The notes: generated by a model not told the origin, from the letters alone. Shown: positions 1 to 12,192, counted from the stretch's first letter. The stretch: DNA of 64,000 nt from Gossypium raimondii (GCF_025698545.1 NC_068570.1:2666001-2730000), one strand, 5' to 3'. Numbers and translations are program-made.

Positions 1-706
1 TTTCCATGGATGAGTATGCATGAATTATGAAGCTTTATGGTAAAAATTGAAAGGTTGTTGATAGATAAACAACTTTTGTAAAGGGAATTTTGATGAAATT
101 GTGATTTAGGGATTAAATTGAAAAGATGTAAAATTCATGGAAAAATTCTAATTTTTTGAAATACATGGGCTGCTATTGTTACATATAAAAATCGGCTAGG
201 CATGAAATAAGGATTAAATTACATGAATTTCATTTTCAGAGCCTAGGGATGAAATTGGAATTAATTAAAAGTATAGGGACAAAATGGTAATTTTTCCTAA
301 GATGTGAATTGAATTAAATTGAATATGAATTGTATTAAATTGATGTTAAATTTATTCATATAGATCTGGATAGACCAAATATAGGGTTAGAACGAGGAAA
401 AGAAAAAGTATCGAATTAGTAAATTACAAATCCACGAACACTTGTCGAGGTAAGTTTGTGAATATGAATTGTTACATGAATTTCATGACTAATATGCTTG
501 ATAAGGATATGTGTTAGGACTTTTGGTCAATTTGCTTGAGTATGCCTTGTATGTTTACTTTAATTGTAATTTAATGGTAAGTTAACTTCCAGTTATACGA
601 ACTTACTAAGCATTACATGCTTACTCTGTTTTATTTTCTCTGTCTTATAGTACTCTGAAGCTTGTAAAGGTTGGAAGCTGGTCGGAGCTACATCGCACTA
701 TCCATC
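1..706. mobile_element. Gypsy-type LTR, left part (interrupted)
   Basis: This AT-rich non-coding sequence continues at 3633 after a later insertion. The CCATC at 702-706 is repeated at 3633-3637 and is the target-site duplication of the inserted element. The joined sequence (1-706 plus 3633-4582) ends in GGGGTGTTACA and has the look of the long LTRs of cotton Ty3/Gypsy elements. The 5' end lies outside the window, so I cannot tell whether it is a solo LTR or part of a longer element. No ORF of the gag-pol type is present. The superfamily assignment rests on remembered LTR style. Confidence 0.6.
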
Positions 707-3632
707 TGTAACACCCAAAAAAAATTTATAGTAAAATATTATCTTTGATATAATAAAATAAGGAAATAAAGCAAAAAAAAGGGGAAATTTTGGAGTTATG
801 TCAACATTGGGAAGTATATTATGACATATTAGTTCAAGAAAGGATTAAATCACAAAAGTGAGAAAAGTTTTGTTACCCAAGAGTAAATACTAAAAAATTG
901 AGGGGTTAAAGTGTAAATATGAAAAAGTTGAAGGACTAATAGTGTAAATATTTTAAGGGTGGAATGATCTAGAAACTAAGGAAAATGGATAGATTAGGAC
1001 CAAATTGAAAAAGGTGAAGAATTTTGAGGGACTAAATCATAATTTTACCAAATTAAGTGATGACTCAAGGATGGAATTTTAAAAGATCATAAAGGGCAAA
1101 ATAGTCAATTAGAAGAGAGAGAAATCTAGAAGATAATGATGATGTTGGAGATATTTTATATTAATTAAATAAATAAATATTAGTTTATTAGTATTTTAAT
1201 TTGATTTTTAAATGATATTTTATTATTTTATTTAGTATATATATAAGTAAAGGAAGATGAAGAAGCATGCAACCCACCATTTTTCCATGCACCAACGTGA
1301 GAGAAAGAGAGAAAGAAAGAAAGTTTTGCTTTCTTTACAATTTGGTCCTTCCACCAAAAATTTACTATTTTTATCTAGAAATCAAAAGAATTTCTATAGC
1401 CACCAAGAGAGAAAATTGATAAGGAGACCATTGGGAGCTAGAATATCAAGTTAGATTCAAGAAATGAAGGCTGGAGGAGAGAAAAAATCAAGTTAAAGAT
1501 TGAAATCAATAGAGCAAGGTAAGAACATTAAGATTTCAATATATTTTTGAGTTTGATATTATTGAAAAAAGTAGGGAATTGATGTTAATGTAGGGATTTA
1601 TTATATAAGGTTCTATGTTCTTGATATGTTAGTGAAGGGAAACAAGAGGAATTGGTAGAAAATATTGTAGAGAAACGAAAGGAGGGTGTTATAAATTTGA
1701 TTATCAACATCTTGCACTAAAACAGTTTTGGACAGTTGCAGTAAGTTAACTTTGAAAAATCACCATAAATTTTTTAAATTGAATTAGAGAGCGAATAAGA
1801 TATGAAATGAAATTTTAATGAGTCTATTTTTACATAAAAGAAACAGAGCAAGTAAAAGAGTTATATATTTTGAGATATTTGAATTTTAGTGAGGCAGGGT
1901 CAGATTGATTTTGGAATCTCCTGTTCTAACTTTGATAAATCATTATAAATTGTAAAAAAATAATTGTAATTTTTAATTTATATTATTAAATTACTTAATG
2001 AGTATAGTTTCAAGAGAAATAAACGACACTACCATCAGAATTTTTTACTAAGATATATTTGATTTTTAGTGAAGAGAGGTCAGAAACGGCAGGCAGTGAA
2101 ACAGGGGAATCTTTAAAGAATAAACTGTACCAATTGGCTAAACTAAAAATTCTAAAAATTTTATGGTAAAAAGATATATGAGTCTTGTTTTAGTGAAAAT
2201 TAACGGTGCATAATTTGGAGTTTTTTAGCTCCAGATAAAAATAATTTAGTGATACTGACTCGGATAGATAGCTTCGAATATACTCAAGGGTGAATAATGA
2301 AACTTTAGAAAATGTTATTTCTAAGAGTGTTAAGTACATTAAGGATGTGGAATGGAGTGGATGAGGAGGAAAAATATATGTGAATATTCTGATAATATGA
2401 GTTTACTTTAAAAATAGCTAATGTACATGTTTTAGGTTCAGGAACTAAATTGAATAAAAGTAAAATTTTTAGGGTAATTTTGTAAAAATGGTAAAAATGG
2501 CGAAATTTCAAGAATTTAATAGTTTTATTGTCTAATGGTCTGTTTGATTGACGGAATTGATTTTCCGGAAAATCATTTCCAACTTTTCCAGTGTTTGATT
2601 GGCAGAAAACATTTTCCATTTGGAAAATGAACTCCAAAACAAGGGAAAATGGGTTACATTTTAAGGAAAATGTCTTACCCTTTCAATTTCCGTAAGACAT
2701 TTTCCGTCCTCTCCTCTCTATCGCCTCCTTCATTCCTTCCTTCATTTTCGGTAGAAAACTGCTTCTGTTTATCGATTTTTTAGTAACTTATTTTTTTAAT
2801 TATTCAATACTTTTTTTTAACACAATTACAAATAATTTATTTGATATTAATTTTTTTCAATTTATAACGGTTAATATTGTAGCTTAATAATTGAGTATTA
2901 TTATAAATAAATCATTGCAATATATGTAAAAATAATTTAAAATATAAAAATTTATTAATATATATTAATATATGTAAAACAACTTTTTCGTAAAATATTT
3001 TTAGGAATCGCCAAAGCAATGAGAAAATATTTTACATGATTCAATCAAACACCGTAAAATATTTTCCAAGAAATTATTTTACGAAAAGTAAAACATTTTT
3101 CAGAAATCATTTTACGAAAAACATTTTACTGGCAATCAAACAGACCCTAAATTAATAAATTGAATGAAATTATTAATTTAGATCAAGATCACGTGGAAAG
3201 TCAAGGGAAATGGAAAATTTCCAAAATGCCCCTGTATCATGGTATTTCTGCAATTTAGCCTAGTAAGTTTGTATTACTGTAATTCAAATCTAATTATTAT
3301 TAATTATTGTTTTTTAATTGAAATACATGGCAATTAAATAGAAATTGCTAGTGATATGATTTGAATTGTGAGCATGAGAAATTGTGAACTGAATGAAATG
3401 GAAATGAAGCATTGAATTGCATGGGTATGTATCGGGTCTCGTAGGCCCTATTTATTATGAATATAATATTTTAAAGATTTATTGTAAAGAATTATAAAAG
3501 CATGTTAAAAAAATTTGAAAGTTTTAATTTAGATGAAATTTTATAACTCGGTTAAATACGTTTACAAGTGTATGTGTTTTAGTAATGCCTCATGCCCTAT
3601 TTCAGCGTCGAATACGGGTAAGGGATATTACA
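707..3632. mobile_element. Solo LTR inserted in the Gypsy LTR (5-bp TSD CCATC)
   Basis: The element begins TGTAACACCC and ends GATATTACA. It is flanked by a perfect 5-bp direct repeat CCATC (702-706 and 3633-3637), as expected of an LTR retrotransposon insertion. There is no internal protein-coding domain and no second LTR, so it reads as a solo LTR left by LTR-LTR recombination. Without the nested MITE at 2536-3147 it is about 2.3 kb. A TATATATATAAG stretch near 1236 could be the LTR's own TATA box. The short ORFs inside it resemble nothing I know. Confidence 0.75.
2536..3147. mobile_element. PIF/Harbinger (Tourist-like) MITE
   Basis: The element is 612 bp with terminal inverted repeats. 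The left end reads (T)GGTCTGTTTGATTG and the right end reads CAATCAAACAGACCC. The 3-bp target duplication TAA lies at 2533-2535 and 3148-3150. GG(G)T-TGTTTG termini with a TAA/TTA duplication are typical of PIF/Harbinger elements. The sub-terminal regions carry repeated AAAATGTTTTCC/GGAAAACATTTT motifs. The first G of the left terminus is mutated to T. It has no coding capacity and shares its ends with the larger element at 29068-31986. It sits inside the solo LTR at 707-3632 and so is younger than it. Confidence 0.85.
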
Positions 3633-4582
3633 CCATCGGACTATTTTGGTATATATATAGATAATTAATTTTTTTTATAATGGCATGTATAGGTTAATTA
3701 ACCAAATATTTGCATGTAATGTTTTGGTTGTAACTAGCCACTGGAATGACTTGTGATGGGCATGATTTTGATGTGTATATAAGAGGTCATATCATGTTTG
3801 ATGTTGGTGTTTGGTATAGTTGATTGATAGTAATTTTATAGGTAGGTTGGTTGCTTGGATTTATGAAGTGATATTCCATGCATAAGACTTGGTTTTAGCT
3901 TGATTTGAATGTTTTGTATTGGGTTGTGAATGTGTAAAAATATTGATGTAGGTTGATAGCAAAAATGGGTGAGAAATGGGGCTTGGAAAATGACCCATTT
4001 TTGTCCATACGGACAGAGACACGGGTGTGTGTCTCAGCCGTGTGTGACACACGACTTAGCACATAGGCGTGTGATCTGGCCGTGTGTCCCCTGCATCTCA
4101 AAATTGAGCACATGAGCATGTGGCTTGGCTGTGTGACCCTTGCACCTTATTAATGCAAGTCAGTATGCTCACACGAACTAACACACGGGCGTGTGGCTTG
4201 GACTTGTGACCCAAGTCAGAGAGTTACACAGGTATGAACACGAGCTCGGACACGGCCATGTGTCCATATTTCGAATACCCACACAGCTTGAGACACGGGT
4301 GTGCCTCTTGATCGTGTGTGACACACGGCCTGGCCACACGGGCGTGTGTCCCCTACACCTAGAAAAATTTTGCGAAAAATTCTCTAAGTACCCGGATTAG
4401 TCTTGACTTATTTCTATTACGTATTTTGGGACTTGAGGGCTCATATAAGGGATAATATGATTGATTATGATTGATTTGTGATATGAATGAGAAATGATAT
4501 GAAATGTTTGTACTTGATCTGTAAACTTCGGTAATGCTCCGTAACCCTGTTCCGGCGACGGATATGGGTTAGGGGTGTTACA
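3633..4582. mobile_element. Gypsy-type LTR, right part with palindrome-rich region
   Basis: This continues the LTR of 1-706 and ends GGGTTAGGGGTGTTACA at 4582. From about 4019 to 4345 it carries many short G+C-rich dyads of the form CACACGGGCGTGTG and GCCGTGTGTGACACACGG, in strong contrast to its AT-rich surroundings. Short ORFs here (for example around 4191-4400) come from this repetitive sequence and are not genes. Confidence 0.6.
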
Positions 4583-5165
4583 AGACCTGATCATGGGCCG
4601 GGTCAGGTTGATGTAAAATTTTAGGCTCGGACTCAGCTAAAAAAATAGGCCTAAAATTTTGTCAAGGCTTGGTACAAATTAAAAATGCTAAACTCGAGCC
4701 CTACCCGTATTAAATTTTTTATATTATTTTATATTAAAATAAATTTAAAAAATATAATACATCAAATACACTAAAAATATTAAAAATAAATGTTTTCCAA
4801 CAAATTAAAAATATATTATAAAAAAAGTCTTTATACTTAAATAATACTAAGATAGTTGTTGCAACTTAGCAAGCAAATGCCTCTAAAATAGTAGCAAAAT
4901 TAACAATAAAACAAAATCTATACAATATCCAAACAATAACAACAAAATAGTAACAACATAATAGTAAAATGACAGTAAAATAATAGCAGAAAAAAAGTTA
5001 AGACTGATTCGGGCCAAACTCGAGCAAAAATTTCTATCTGAGACTAAACCGGTTTAGAAAACGAGTCTTATTTTTTATCAAAACCTATTTTTCGAGCCTA
5101 TATTTCTTTTTTCAAATCCTCTCACTTTTCATGCTTGAACAGGTGGTATGGTCTATGATTAGGTT
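4583..5165. mobile_element. Old hAT-type MITE upstream of the sucrose transporter
   Basis: The sequence is a diverged, opposite-orientation relative of the MITE at 28131-28727. It starts GACCTGATCATGGGCCGGG, shares the internal run with AAATGTTTTCCAA, the poly(ACAATA)-like tract and GCAAGCAAATGCCTCTAAAATAGTAGC, and ends near GGTATGGTCTATGATTA. It directly abuts the Gypsy LTR end at 4582. I could not find a clear target-site duplication, so the exact ends are uncertain. Confidence 0.6.
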
Positions 5166-5796
5166 TACTAGGGAGAAACTAATTCAATTCAAAGTTTTCT
5201 TAACATTATATAATTAGAGGGTTAATACTTACACAAACAATAAAGATATACCCACACTATATCTAATTGGATGCGTTTTCCTCTCTCTCCAAAATCGACC
5301 TATCTTAATTAAATTTAAAAATCGGAGTTGATGCCTAATTTAGCTATATCCAATAACAACAAAAATGATCCAAATAAAAACTTTTCACTTGCACTCTTAG
5401 AGACTCCAACTAGTTGTTATTATTACATTATTAATGTACGACATTACGAATACGATGCTGTCAGAAAGCTGGAAAAGAAAAATCTGATACGAAAATAGCT
5501 CTTTAAATACACACAAAAATTTCCAATTTGGTCAACCTTCTAATTTCTAGCTCTTCATTATCCTAATGGTTTTGTTTGTAATTTCCTTCAATTTTAAGGC
5601 TCCTTTTATTTATGTGTTGATTCTCACGTCAGTCGTCACCCTCTAACCTGTCTACCACCTTTTTCCAGTATCTCTCAACGGCAACTCAAAATTTTCAACG
5701 ACCGGAGACAAACCCGGAAAATCCGGTTCAGTCAAGAAACCGAGTCGGTTTTCTCGTGAGAGAGAAGAAACTTTTTTGAAATTCAAAGGAAAACGG
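5166..5796 (+). promoter_or_regulatory. Promoter and 5' leader region of SUT4
   Basis: These 630 bp separate the old MITE from the SUT4 start codon. The last 150 bp lose the AT-rich character, as expected of a transcribed leader. I do not see an unambiguous TATA box. The insertion of repeat sequence up to about 5165 leaves only a short unique promoter. Confidence 0.35.
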
Positions 5797-8700
5797 ATGC
5801 CGATCCCGGAATCAGACCGCCAAAGAGCGGCTAGAGGGAAAAATCCGATGTCTTCTTCGGTTCGACCGGCGGGTCGAGCTAGAGTTCCACTCCGTCAGCT
5901 ATTTCGAGTCGCTTCCGTGGCTTGTGGGATACAATTCGGTTGGGCTTTACAGCTTTCTCTCTTGACACCTTACGTTCAAGAGTTAGGTATACCTCACCAG
6001 TGGGCTAGTATCATATGGCTTTGTGGGCCGCTTTCTGGTCTACTGGTGCAGCCTTTGGTAGGTCATATGAGTGATCGATGCACCAGTAAGTTCGGTCGTC
6101 GCCGGCCGTTTATTGTTGCTGGTGCAATTTTGATTGTCGTTGCCGTTTTGATCATCGGTCACTCTGCCGATATCGGATGGTTGTTCGGCGATAATAAAAG
6201 CTCTCGTCCGGGAGCTGTCCTGGCTTTTGTTTTCGGGTTTTGGATTCTTGATGTTGCTAATAACACCACTCAAGGTCCTTGTAGAGCTCTTCTTGCTGAT
6301 CTTACCGGTTAGTTCTTCTTCTTCTTCTTCTTCTTTTCGATTTTTTTTTTGTTGGAATTAAATAAATTTAGAGCTTAATTAGCATTTATTTAATATGAAA
6401 ATTATGAAAATTTCGTTTTCTATGACATCTTTTTAAAGAGTAAAGCAAAGTAGTCATCACTCATCATGGAATATAAAATTATTTTTACGTTTGATTATTG
6501 GTATTACTTTATTTTTCAATGATTGTGCCTCTAGTGCTTGTCTTTTTTAAGTTTACCCCTTCAGAGTTTAGATACAGTACAACATTACTTCTAATAATTA
6601 CAATTAATGTTTTTTGTCAGAATTTTGGTTCTGTACAGTGCTTGGTCTATTTGATTGCTTCAGTGCAGTGAGCTACTTAAGTATTGAAGTTAATAAGTGA
6701 TTACCAATTTAGGGTCTTATTAAATGGAACTTACCAATTTAGGGTCTTATTAAATGGAACTTGATCTTGTCATTTTAATTATTATATATAATCTGTTTCA
6801 TTTCCTTCAAGATTGAATAACCTTCTGAGGTTGTTCAGCATTTTATATGGTATATTTGCTTATCATACGGTTTCCACCCCACATATTTGATTGCTGTTGT
6901 CGCCGGTTTGCCATTTTAGGAAAGGACCATCGAAGAACTCGAGTGGCAAATGCTTACTTCTCTCTGTTCATGGCTGTTGGCAATGTTCTTGGTTACGCAA
7001 CAGGATCATACAGTGGTTGGTATAAGATTCTTCCATTTACCATGACAGATGCCTGCGATGTTGATTGCGCGAATCTCAAGTCTGCTTTCTTTCTAGACAT
7101 TATCTTTATTGCAATTACTACATATCTCAGTGTTTTAGCTGCTAAGGAAGTACCTCTAGGTTCTCGTGATAGATCTACACCCTTTCAAGAAGAGGGGCTT
7201 GAAGGTGGCCAAGCTGAAGAAGCTTTTCTATGGGAACTATTTGGAACATTTAGATATTTCTCAGCGCCTATATGGATAGTCTTGTCTGTTACTGCACTGA
7301 ATTGGATAGGATGGTTCCCTTTTCTTCTCTTTGATACTGACTGGATGGGTCGAGAGATCTATGGTGGTCAACCAAATGAGGGGGATAACTATAATGCTGG
7401 GGTCAGAATGGGCGCATTCGGATTGATGCTGAATTCTGTTGTTCTAGGAATTACTTCAGTGCTTATGGAGAAGCTTTGTAGCAAATGGGGAGCTGGTTTT
7501 ATCTGGGGAGTTTCAAACATTCTTATGGCTCTATGCTTTCTTGCAATGCTGGTTCTGTCATATGTGGCCAATCATTTGGATTATATTGGTCATGGTCTAC
7601 CCCCAGTTGGCATTGTCATTGGTGCACTAGTGATTTTTTCCTTCCTTGGTATTCCATTGGCTGTAAGCTGCTCCTTTTCTCCTACACAAAGTCATGTGGC
7701 TTTTAATTGAATCTGTCTAAAGGTCATAGAGATGGCAATTTCTTTCTCCGGACTACAACATCATTAGTCTTGTTCATGAAAGTACTAAAACATTGCTCCT
7801 TATTAAAGTGGTGTTCTTTCACTTTGGTTAAATCCTAGTTTGCCTGTTGCCTTAATTCAAGTTGGGTTTCTCTTCCTATTGCCAATTGGTTCTAGGATGG
7901 ATGCTCAAGATGGGATCAAAACCCAACTTTTGTTCTGTTGTTATCTTTTGTCACTCTTGCTTATTACCCCTTATGAGTTTGTCACATGGTAGCTCCTAAG
8001 GTCTAATAACATGGGGTTCTCTCTCATTGGTCATATTGGGTATAATTTTGATGTTCAATATTACTTATTGCCTGAGGTTAGCTTGGTTCTGCTAGTGTAC
8101 CAATTAATCTCTTTTTTTTGAAAGAAAAAATTAGGAGCATTCAGTTATGGCATTCAACTAATGCAGTTTGTATTTTATTTCAGATTACTTATAGTGTTCC
8201 ATATGCCTTGATATCCTCACGTATTGAATCTTTGGGACTCGGCCAAGGTAAATTTTTGCTCTTTTCCTTTTTATTTATGGAGAAGCAGTTAAGGCACTGA
8301 TTCTCTTGGTTGTTTTTTACAGGATTATCAATGGGTGTCCTAAATCTTGCTATTGTTATTCCACAGGTATTGCTTTGCACGTGACTTCATTTTTAATGTG
8401 ATCTATCTTCTTGTTTCTTTCTTTTTGTTGATGTTGGCAAAGGAGAAGGGGGCTAAAATGAACTTGATTGATATTTATTAATTTTCCCCATCCCTGCTCT
8501 TGTGGATTCATGATAAGGACAGGAGCCCTGAATTGACTATGATTCCTTTTCTTTAAGCTAACTAAAAAGTAACATTCACATGCTCAATTGTCACCTCTTT
8601 TCTTAATTAAGAATTGGCATCAATCAAAAGAACTGTCGTTCCTTGAGAAACACTAAATTAGTCATAATATTCTTTGTTGGGGCAGGGAGTTTTTATCTTG

Positions 8701-10486
8701 TTCATCATAAAAAGGCAGAATACATAAATTCTGAACGTTCTTATGAACTAATTGTTTGAATTGTGATCAAAATAGCATGTTGTTACGATTGTATTGTATA
8801 GTTGGTCTTATCATGAAGGAAAAACATGCTATCGCATGGAATGTTAAAGTCATGCATTGGAATCACATGCTTTGAAGCTGCTATCTACTTTTACCTACTT
8901 ATTAGGGAGATATCACAAAGTCATCTATTTGATAGCACCATTTGTTCTTGACATTATACAATCACCTGTTGGATGGCTCTCATCACATCCTAACAGTTGG
9001 ACCACTGATAGCTGCGGTTAGCCTTTTGGTTTTTGATGGTTTATCTACTTGGAAATAAAAAAAGTGATAGCCTGTTGAGCAGGGACAGCACCGAGGGGGG
9101 CAGGCAGGGGCCTTCCCCCACTTCCATCCCAATAGTAAAATTCCATTTTAGTCCCTTTAAAAATCCTGAGATTTTTGTCTTCGTCCCTGCTGTCAAGCAT
9201 AGGAGCACTCTATTTGAAGTGATCATCTCATTTGAATACATGTTTAAGGAATTGAAGTGGACTGGACACAGCCTTTCTAATAAATTTCTTAAACAGGAGG
9301 ATTTAAACAATTTATTTGTCTTGACGTCATTCAAAAGATTTAATAAGTTGGAGCCATGTAAACTTGTGTTTGTATTAAATAGTGATTAGGCTTCGGATGA
9401 GTTGTGACTTAATGTTCAACTTACCATGGAATTTTATAGGAATGAGAACTCTCTCTCTCGCCCGGAGACACAGACACACACATGCACGCAGATAATGCAT
9501 GCATTCTAGCATCAACTTTTAGATACTAGGGAACATCCACTCCAGCTATTTGATGGAAGATGATTAATGTATGTATCACTTTTTAGTTTTGTTTTCTTCT
9601 TTTATATATTTTCATTTTCTGGAAATCGTTAGTAATTAATATAACTTGGGTCTGAAATTCTATTGTCTTATGAACATATTTTAATAAAATTTTAGTGACA
9701 TGCATTTGACTTAAATAATCTTATTCAAGTGCATTTAACATTAATTCTTGGAAGCATATTTTAATTCTCTGCTTATAAAGATGAAATTTTGGAAAACTTT
9801 GGGTCAACAACCATTGAAAATTTGGTAAAAGAGGCTTGCTTATGCTTCTGTGGAAGTTTAACAGAAAAATAAAGGTCATTACAAGGCTACTATAGAATTG
9901 TCGCATATATGTGGGCAACTAATTTGCAGCATCTTGTCATAATTTCATAAGAACAGTCTGAACCCTCTTTGGTGTAAAGAGAAAATTCTCCTTTCTAAAA
10001 TCTGTTCTCTCTGGCAAGGAAGCTCTTTTACAATGAAGCTTTCAAACTGATCAAGGTCTTTCCCTTTCTATTATAGTTTTATCAATTTCCATGATAAGTT
10101 GCAATTAATAGCCCTTTTGTTATGAACAAGCAAACAGGGTTGAGTCATAGAGCGACTGACAGGGAAGTCATAATCAAGTCTTCCCTTTTTCCCTTTATGG
10201 CTTAGCATTAACCACTATGTTACTTGATGCCTTCCGTAATGTTGCTATTTTGATTGTTACGGAAGTTCTTATATGATCCTTTTTCAAGCAATTTAGGTAG
10301 TGAAACTTTGGCTTTTACCAACAGGTTGTGGTGTCTCTGGGAAGTGGACCATGGGATCAACTATTTGGTGGTGGAAACTCACCAGCTTTCGCAGTAGCAG
10401 GTGTTGCAGCCCTCACCGGTGGACTGGTAGCAATCTTGGCTATCCCTCGAAGTAGTTCACAGAAGCCCAGGGTCGTCCTCCCATGA
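5797..10486 (+). CDS. SUT4: Sucrose/H+ symporter, SUT4/SUC4 type
   Basis: Five exons: 5797-6307, 6920-7662, 8184-8247, 8323-8366 and 10325-10486. All introns are GT-AG and phases agree, giving 507 residues (GPH/MFS family, about 12 membrane segments). Family marks include the first helix with [18 protein letters not shown] (residues about 44-61), the conserved His in GIPHQWAS (67), the loop motif FGRRRP (about 99-104) and [10 protein letters not shown] (about 152-161). The C-terminus [12 protein letters not shown] is typical of SUT4. Members of this clade mostly act at the tonoplast, exporting sucrose from the vacuole with protons. An LRQLF at residues 32-36 sits where SUC4 proteins have an LxxLL-like sorting motif. 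An in-frame TTG upstream is not used: ATG 5797 is the first good start. The last intron (1958 bp) contains repeat-like sequence. No break is seen, so the gene is probably functional. Confidence 0.93.
6313..6335. repeat. (TTC)n microsatellite at the start of SUT4 intron 1
   Basis: About 7.7 copies of TTC begin five bases after the donor GT of intron 1. The tract is polypyrimidine on the sense strand. Confidence 0.9.
6701..6760. repeat. Perfect 30-bp tandem duplication in SUT4 intron 1
   Basis: The unit at 6701-6730, beginning TTACCAATTTAGGGTC, is repeated without any difference at 6731-6760. The identity points to a recent duplication (or an assembly error). It is intronic and does not touch a splice site. 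Confidence 0.95.
9033..9400. repeat. Degraded dispersed repeat in SUT4 intron 4
   Basis: A short stretch with a G-rich run (GAGGGGGGCAGGCAGGGGCC) followed by phrases of the type 'TTTTAGTCCCTTTAAAAAT' resembles transposon remnants common in plant introns. No ends or target duplication were found. A 118-codon ORF on the plus strand overlaps a 97-codon ORF on the other strand. Neither resembles a protein I know. Confidence 0.35.
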
Positions 10487-10906
10487 GGTATTTTGTTTTA
10501 CCTTTTTTTTTTTTGTATGCAATCAACATGAATATTATATTTGTTCACACAGCAACAATTTGTGTATAGCTATTGCTGCTCTATTGATTAATAAAATCGT
10601 TGTGATTTGAGGTTGTTGGTTGGCATTTGAAAACACTGAATTATGTTGCAAATAGTGATTACCGGACTACATTCAAATGTTGAAGCTTTTAGGTCTTTTA
10701 GAACTTTATACTTTTTTGCAGCTACTTTTAATGAAATCTGAAACCTAAAACAAGATTGTTTCTCGCACAGTAAGCTTCCAGAATGACTAATTCTATGCCT
10801 CCCTTCAAAATGGAAGTATTTTGCATATTGGTCATGATGGCATCTTAAATGTGATAGTTACAAATATTGGTAGCTTTCAATGAAGTTTTTCCAAAAGAAA
10901 AATGTA

Positions 10907-11216
10907 GGGATAAGGTAACATTTATTCCCTGAACTTGGCCACTTTTTCCAACTTAGTCCCTGAACTTGGCAAATTTCCCAGTTTTGGTTCATGTGATGAT
11001 GTGGCACTTGAGATTCTACCATGCCATCACATAAAAATTATATTTTTCTCCAAAAAGTTTTAGGTGATGATGTGGCACAATCTTAGAGTGCCATATCATC
11101 ACATGGATCAAAACTGGGAAAATTTGCCAAGTTTAGGGACTAACATGGATAAAAAAAGTTCAGGGACTAAGTTGAGAAAAATTGTCAAGTTTAGGAACTA
11201 AGTGTTGCTCTATCCC
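10907..11216. mobile_element. Mutator-type foldback MITE (9-bp TSD)
   Basis: The 310-bp element has long imperfect inverted repeats. The left end is GGGATAAGGTAACATTTA and the right end is TAAGTGTTGCTCTATCCC. The 9-bp direct repeat AAAAATGTA lies at 10898-10906 and 11217-11225. A 9-bp duplication with G-rich termini fits the Mutator superfamily. Almost the whole element can fold into one hairpin: the inner arms contain GTGATGATGTGGCAC and its near complement. It lies about 420 bp after the SUT4 stop codon, possibly within or just past the 3' UTR. Confidence 0.85.
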
Positions 11217-11826
11217 AAAAATGTATTTTGTAGATTTATTGAATTCTGGATGGGACAACTTATCTGAAAATAAGTGGAGAAATTTTTTATTTTTGGGATG
11301 AAATACTTGTCCACCCGCTGGAAAATCTTGGTGAAAGGCTTGATTCGAGAATTAGTCCCAGGACTGCTTCCCTTAGCACCACAAGATAAGTAGCTGCTGA
11401 TTTGGTATCTATTCTTTATCAAAACTTAAAACTTTTTATTATTTTTATTTTATTGAAAGGAAATGCTTGCAATTTGCATATTTGTGGTCTAATCATTATA
11501 TATTGGAATATCATGCATTTTGTGCCCCAGTTTGTAGTATTAAGGTGGTGAAACTGTGCTGATTGCAACCTTGGGGGAGACATGTTTTATATGCTTTGAT
11601 TTTATTTTATTTTTTATATGAAAAAAGCTTCATTTATTTGTGCTGTTCATGATTGCTCTGTTCTTTTGTAATATTTTACATAATTCCCCCCTGTTTTTGT
11701 TGCTTTGCTTGATATCTGAACATTCGAATAAATTCTTGGGTTTTATTGCATTCTTATCAAAATTGGTCAAAATATGCCACCAGTCCTCATACTTTAATAA
11801 ATTTTAAAGTTTAATCCCTCTACTGA

Positions 11827-12192
11827 AAAAAAATACTATGAAATCCCTTGTATAATGAGCGAGATTACATTTTGTTTTTTTTTTATTAAAAAAATTGATA
11901 AGTTAGTCCTTGTATGCTAGATTAAAGTGCAAATGAGTCCTTTCTATTAAAAACTTCATCAATTTTTACGGTTAAAAATTGGTCCCTGTACCTCAGCATG
12001 AGGGACATGTGATATGACACGTGTAATTGTTTGATTATTTTGTCAGTGACATCAGATTTTAACAGTAAAAATAGATGAATTTTTTAACAAAAATAATTAA
12101 TTTATTCTTTGATCTAATATACATAGGTTAATTTATCTACTCTTTAAATAGAAGCAAAACATAATCTGACTCGCGATATAAATACATTTACC
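11827..12192. mobile_element. Mutator-type MITE, degraded (same family as 60330-60706)
   Basis: The internal sequence matches the better-preserved copy in the UFC1 intron: AAAATTGGTCCCTGTACCTCAGCATGAGG, a central ACACGTGTAATT segment, TTTGATCTAATATACA and the right-hand AAAACATAATCTGACTC. The right end is TTTACC at 12192. The left end is decayed and no target duplication could be recognised. Confidence 0.6.

Noticed and set aside
4019..4345. Regularly repeated G+C-rich palindromes, considered as a CRISPR-like array
   Set aside because: The spacing is irregular, the repeats are variable, the context is a plant Gypsy LTR, and the genome is eukaryotic.
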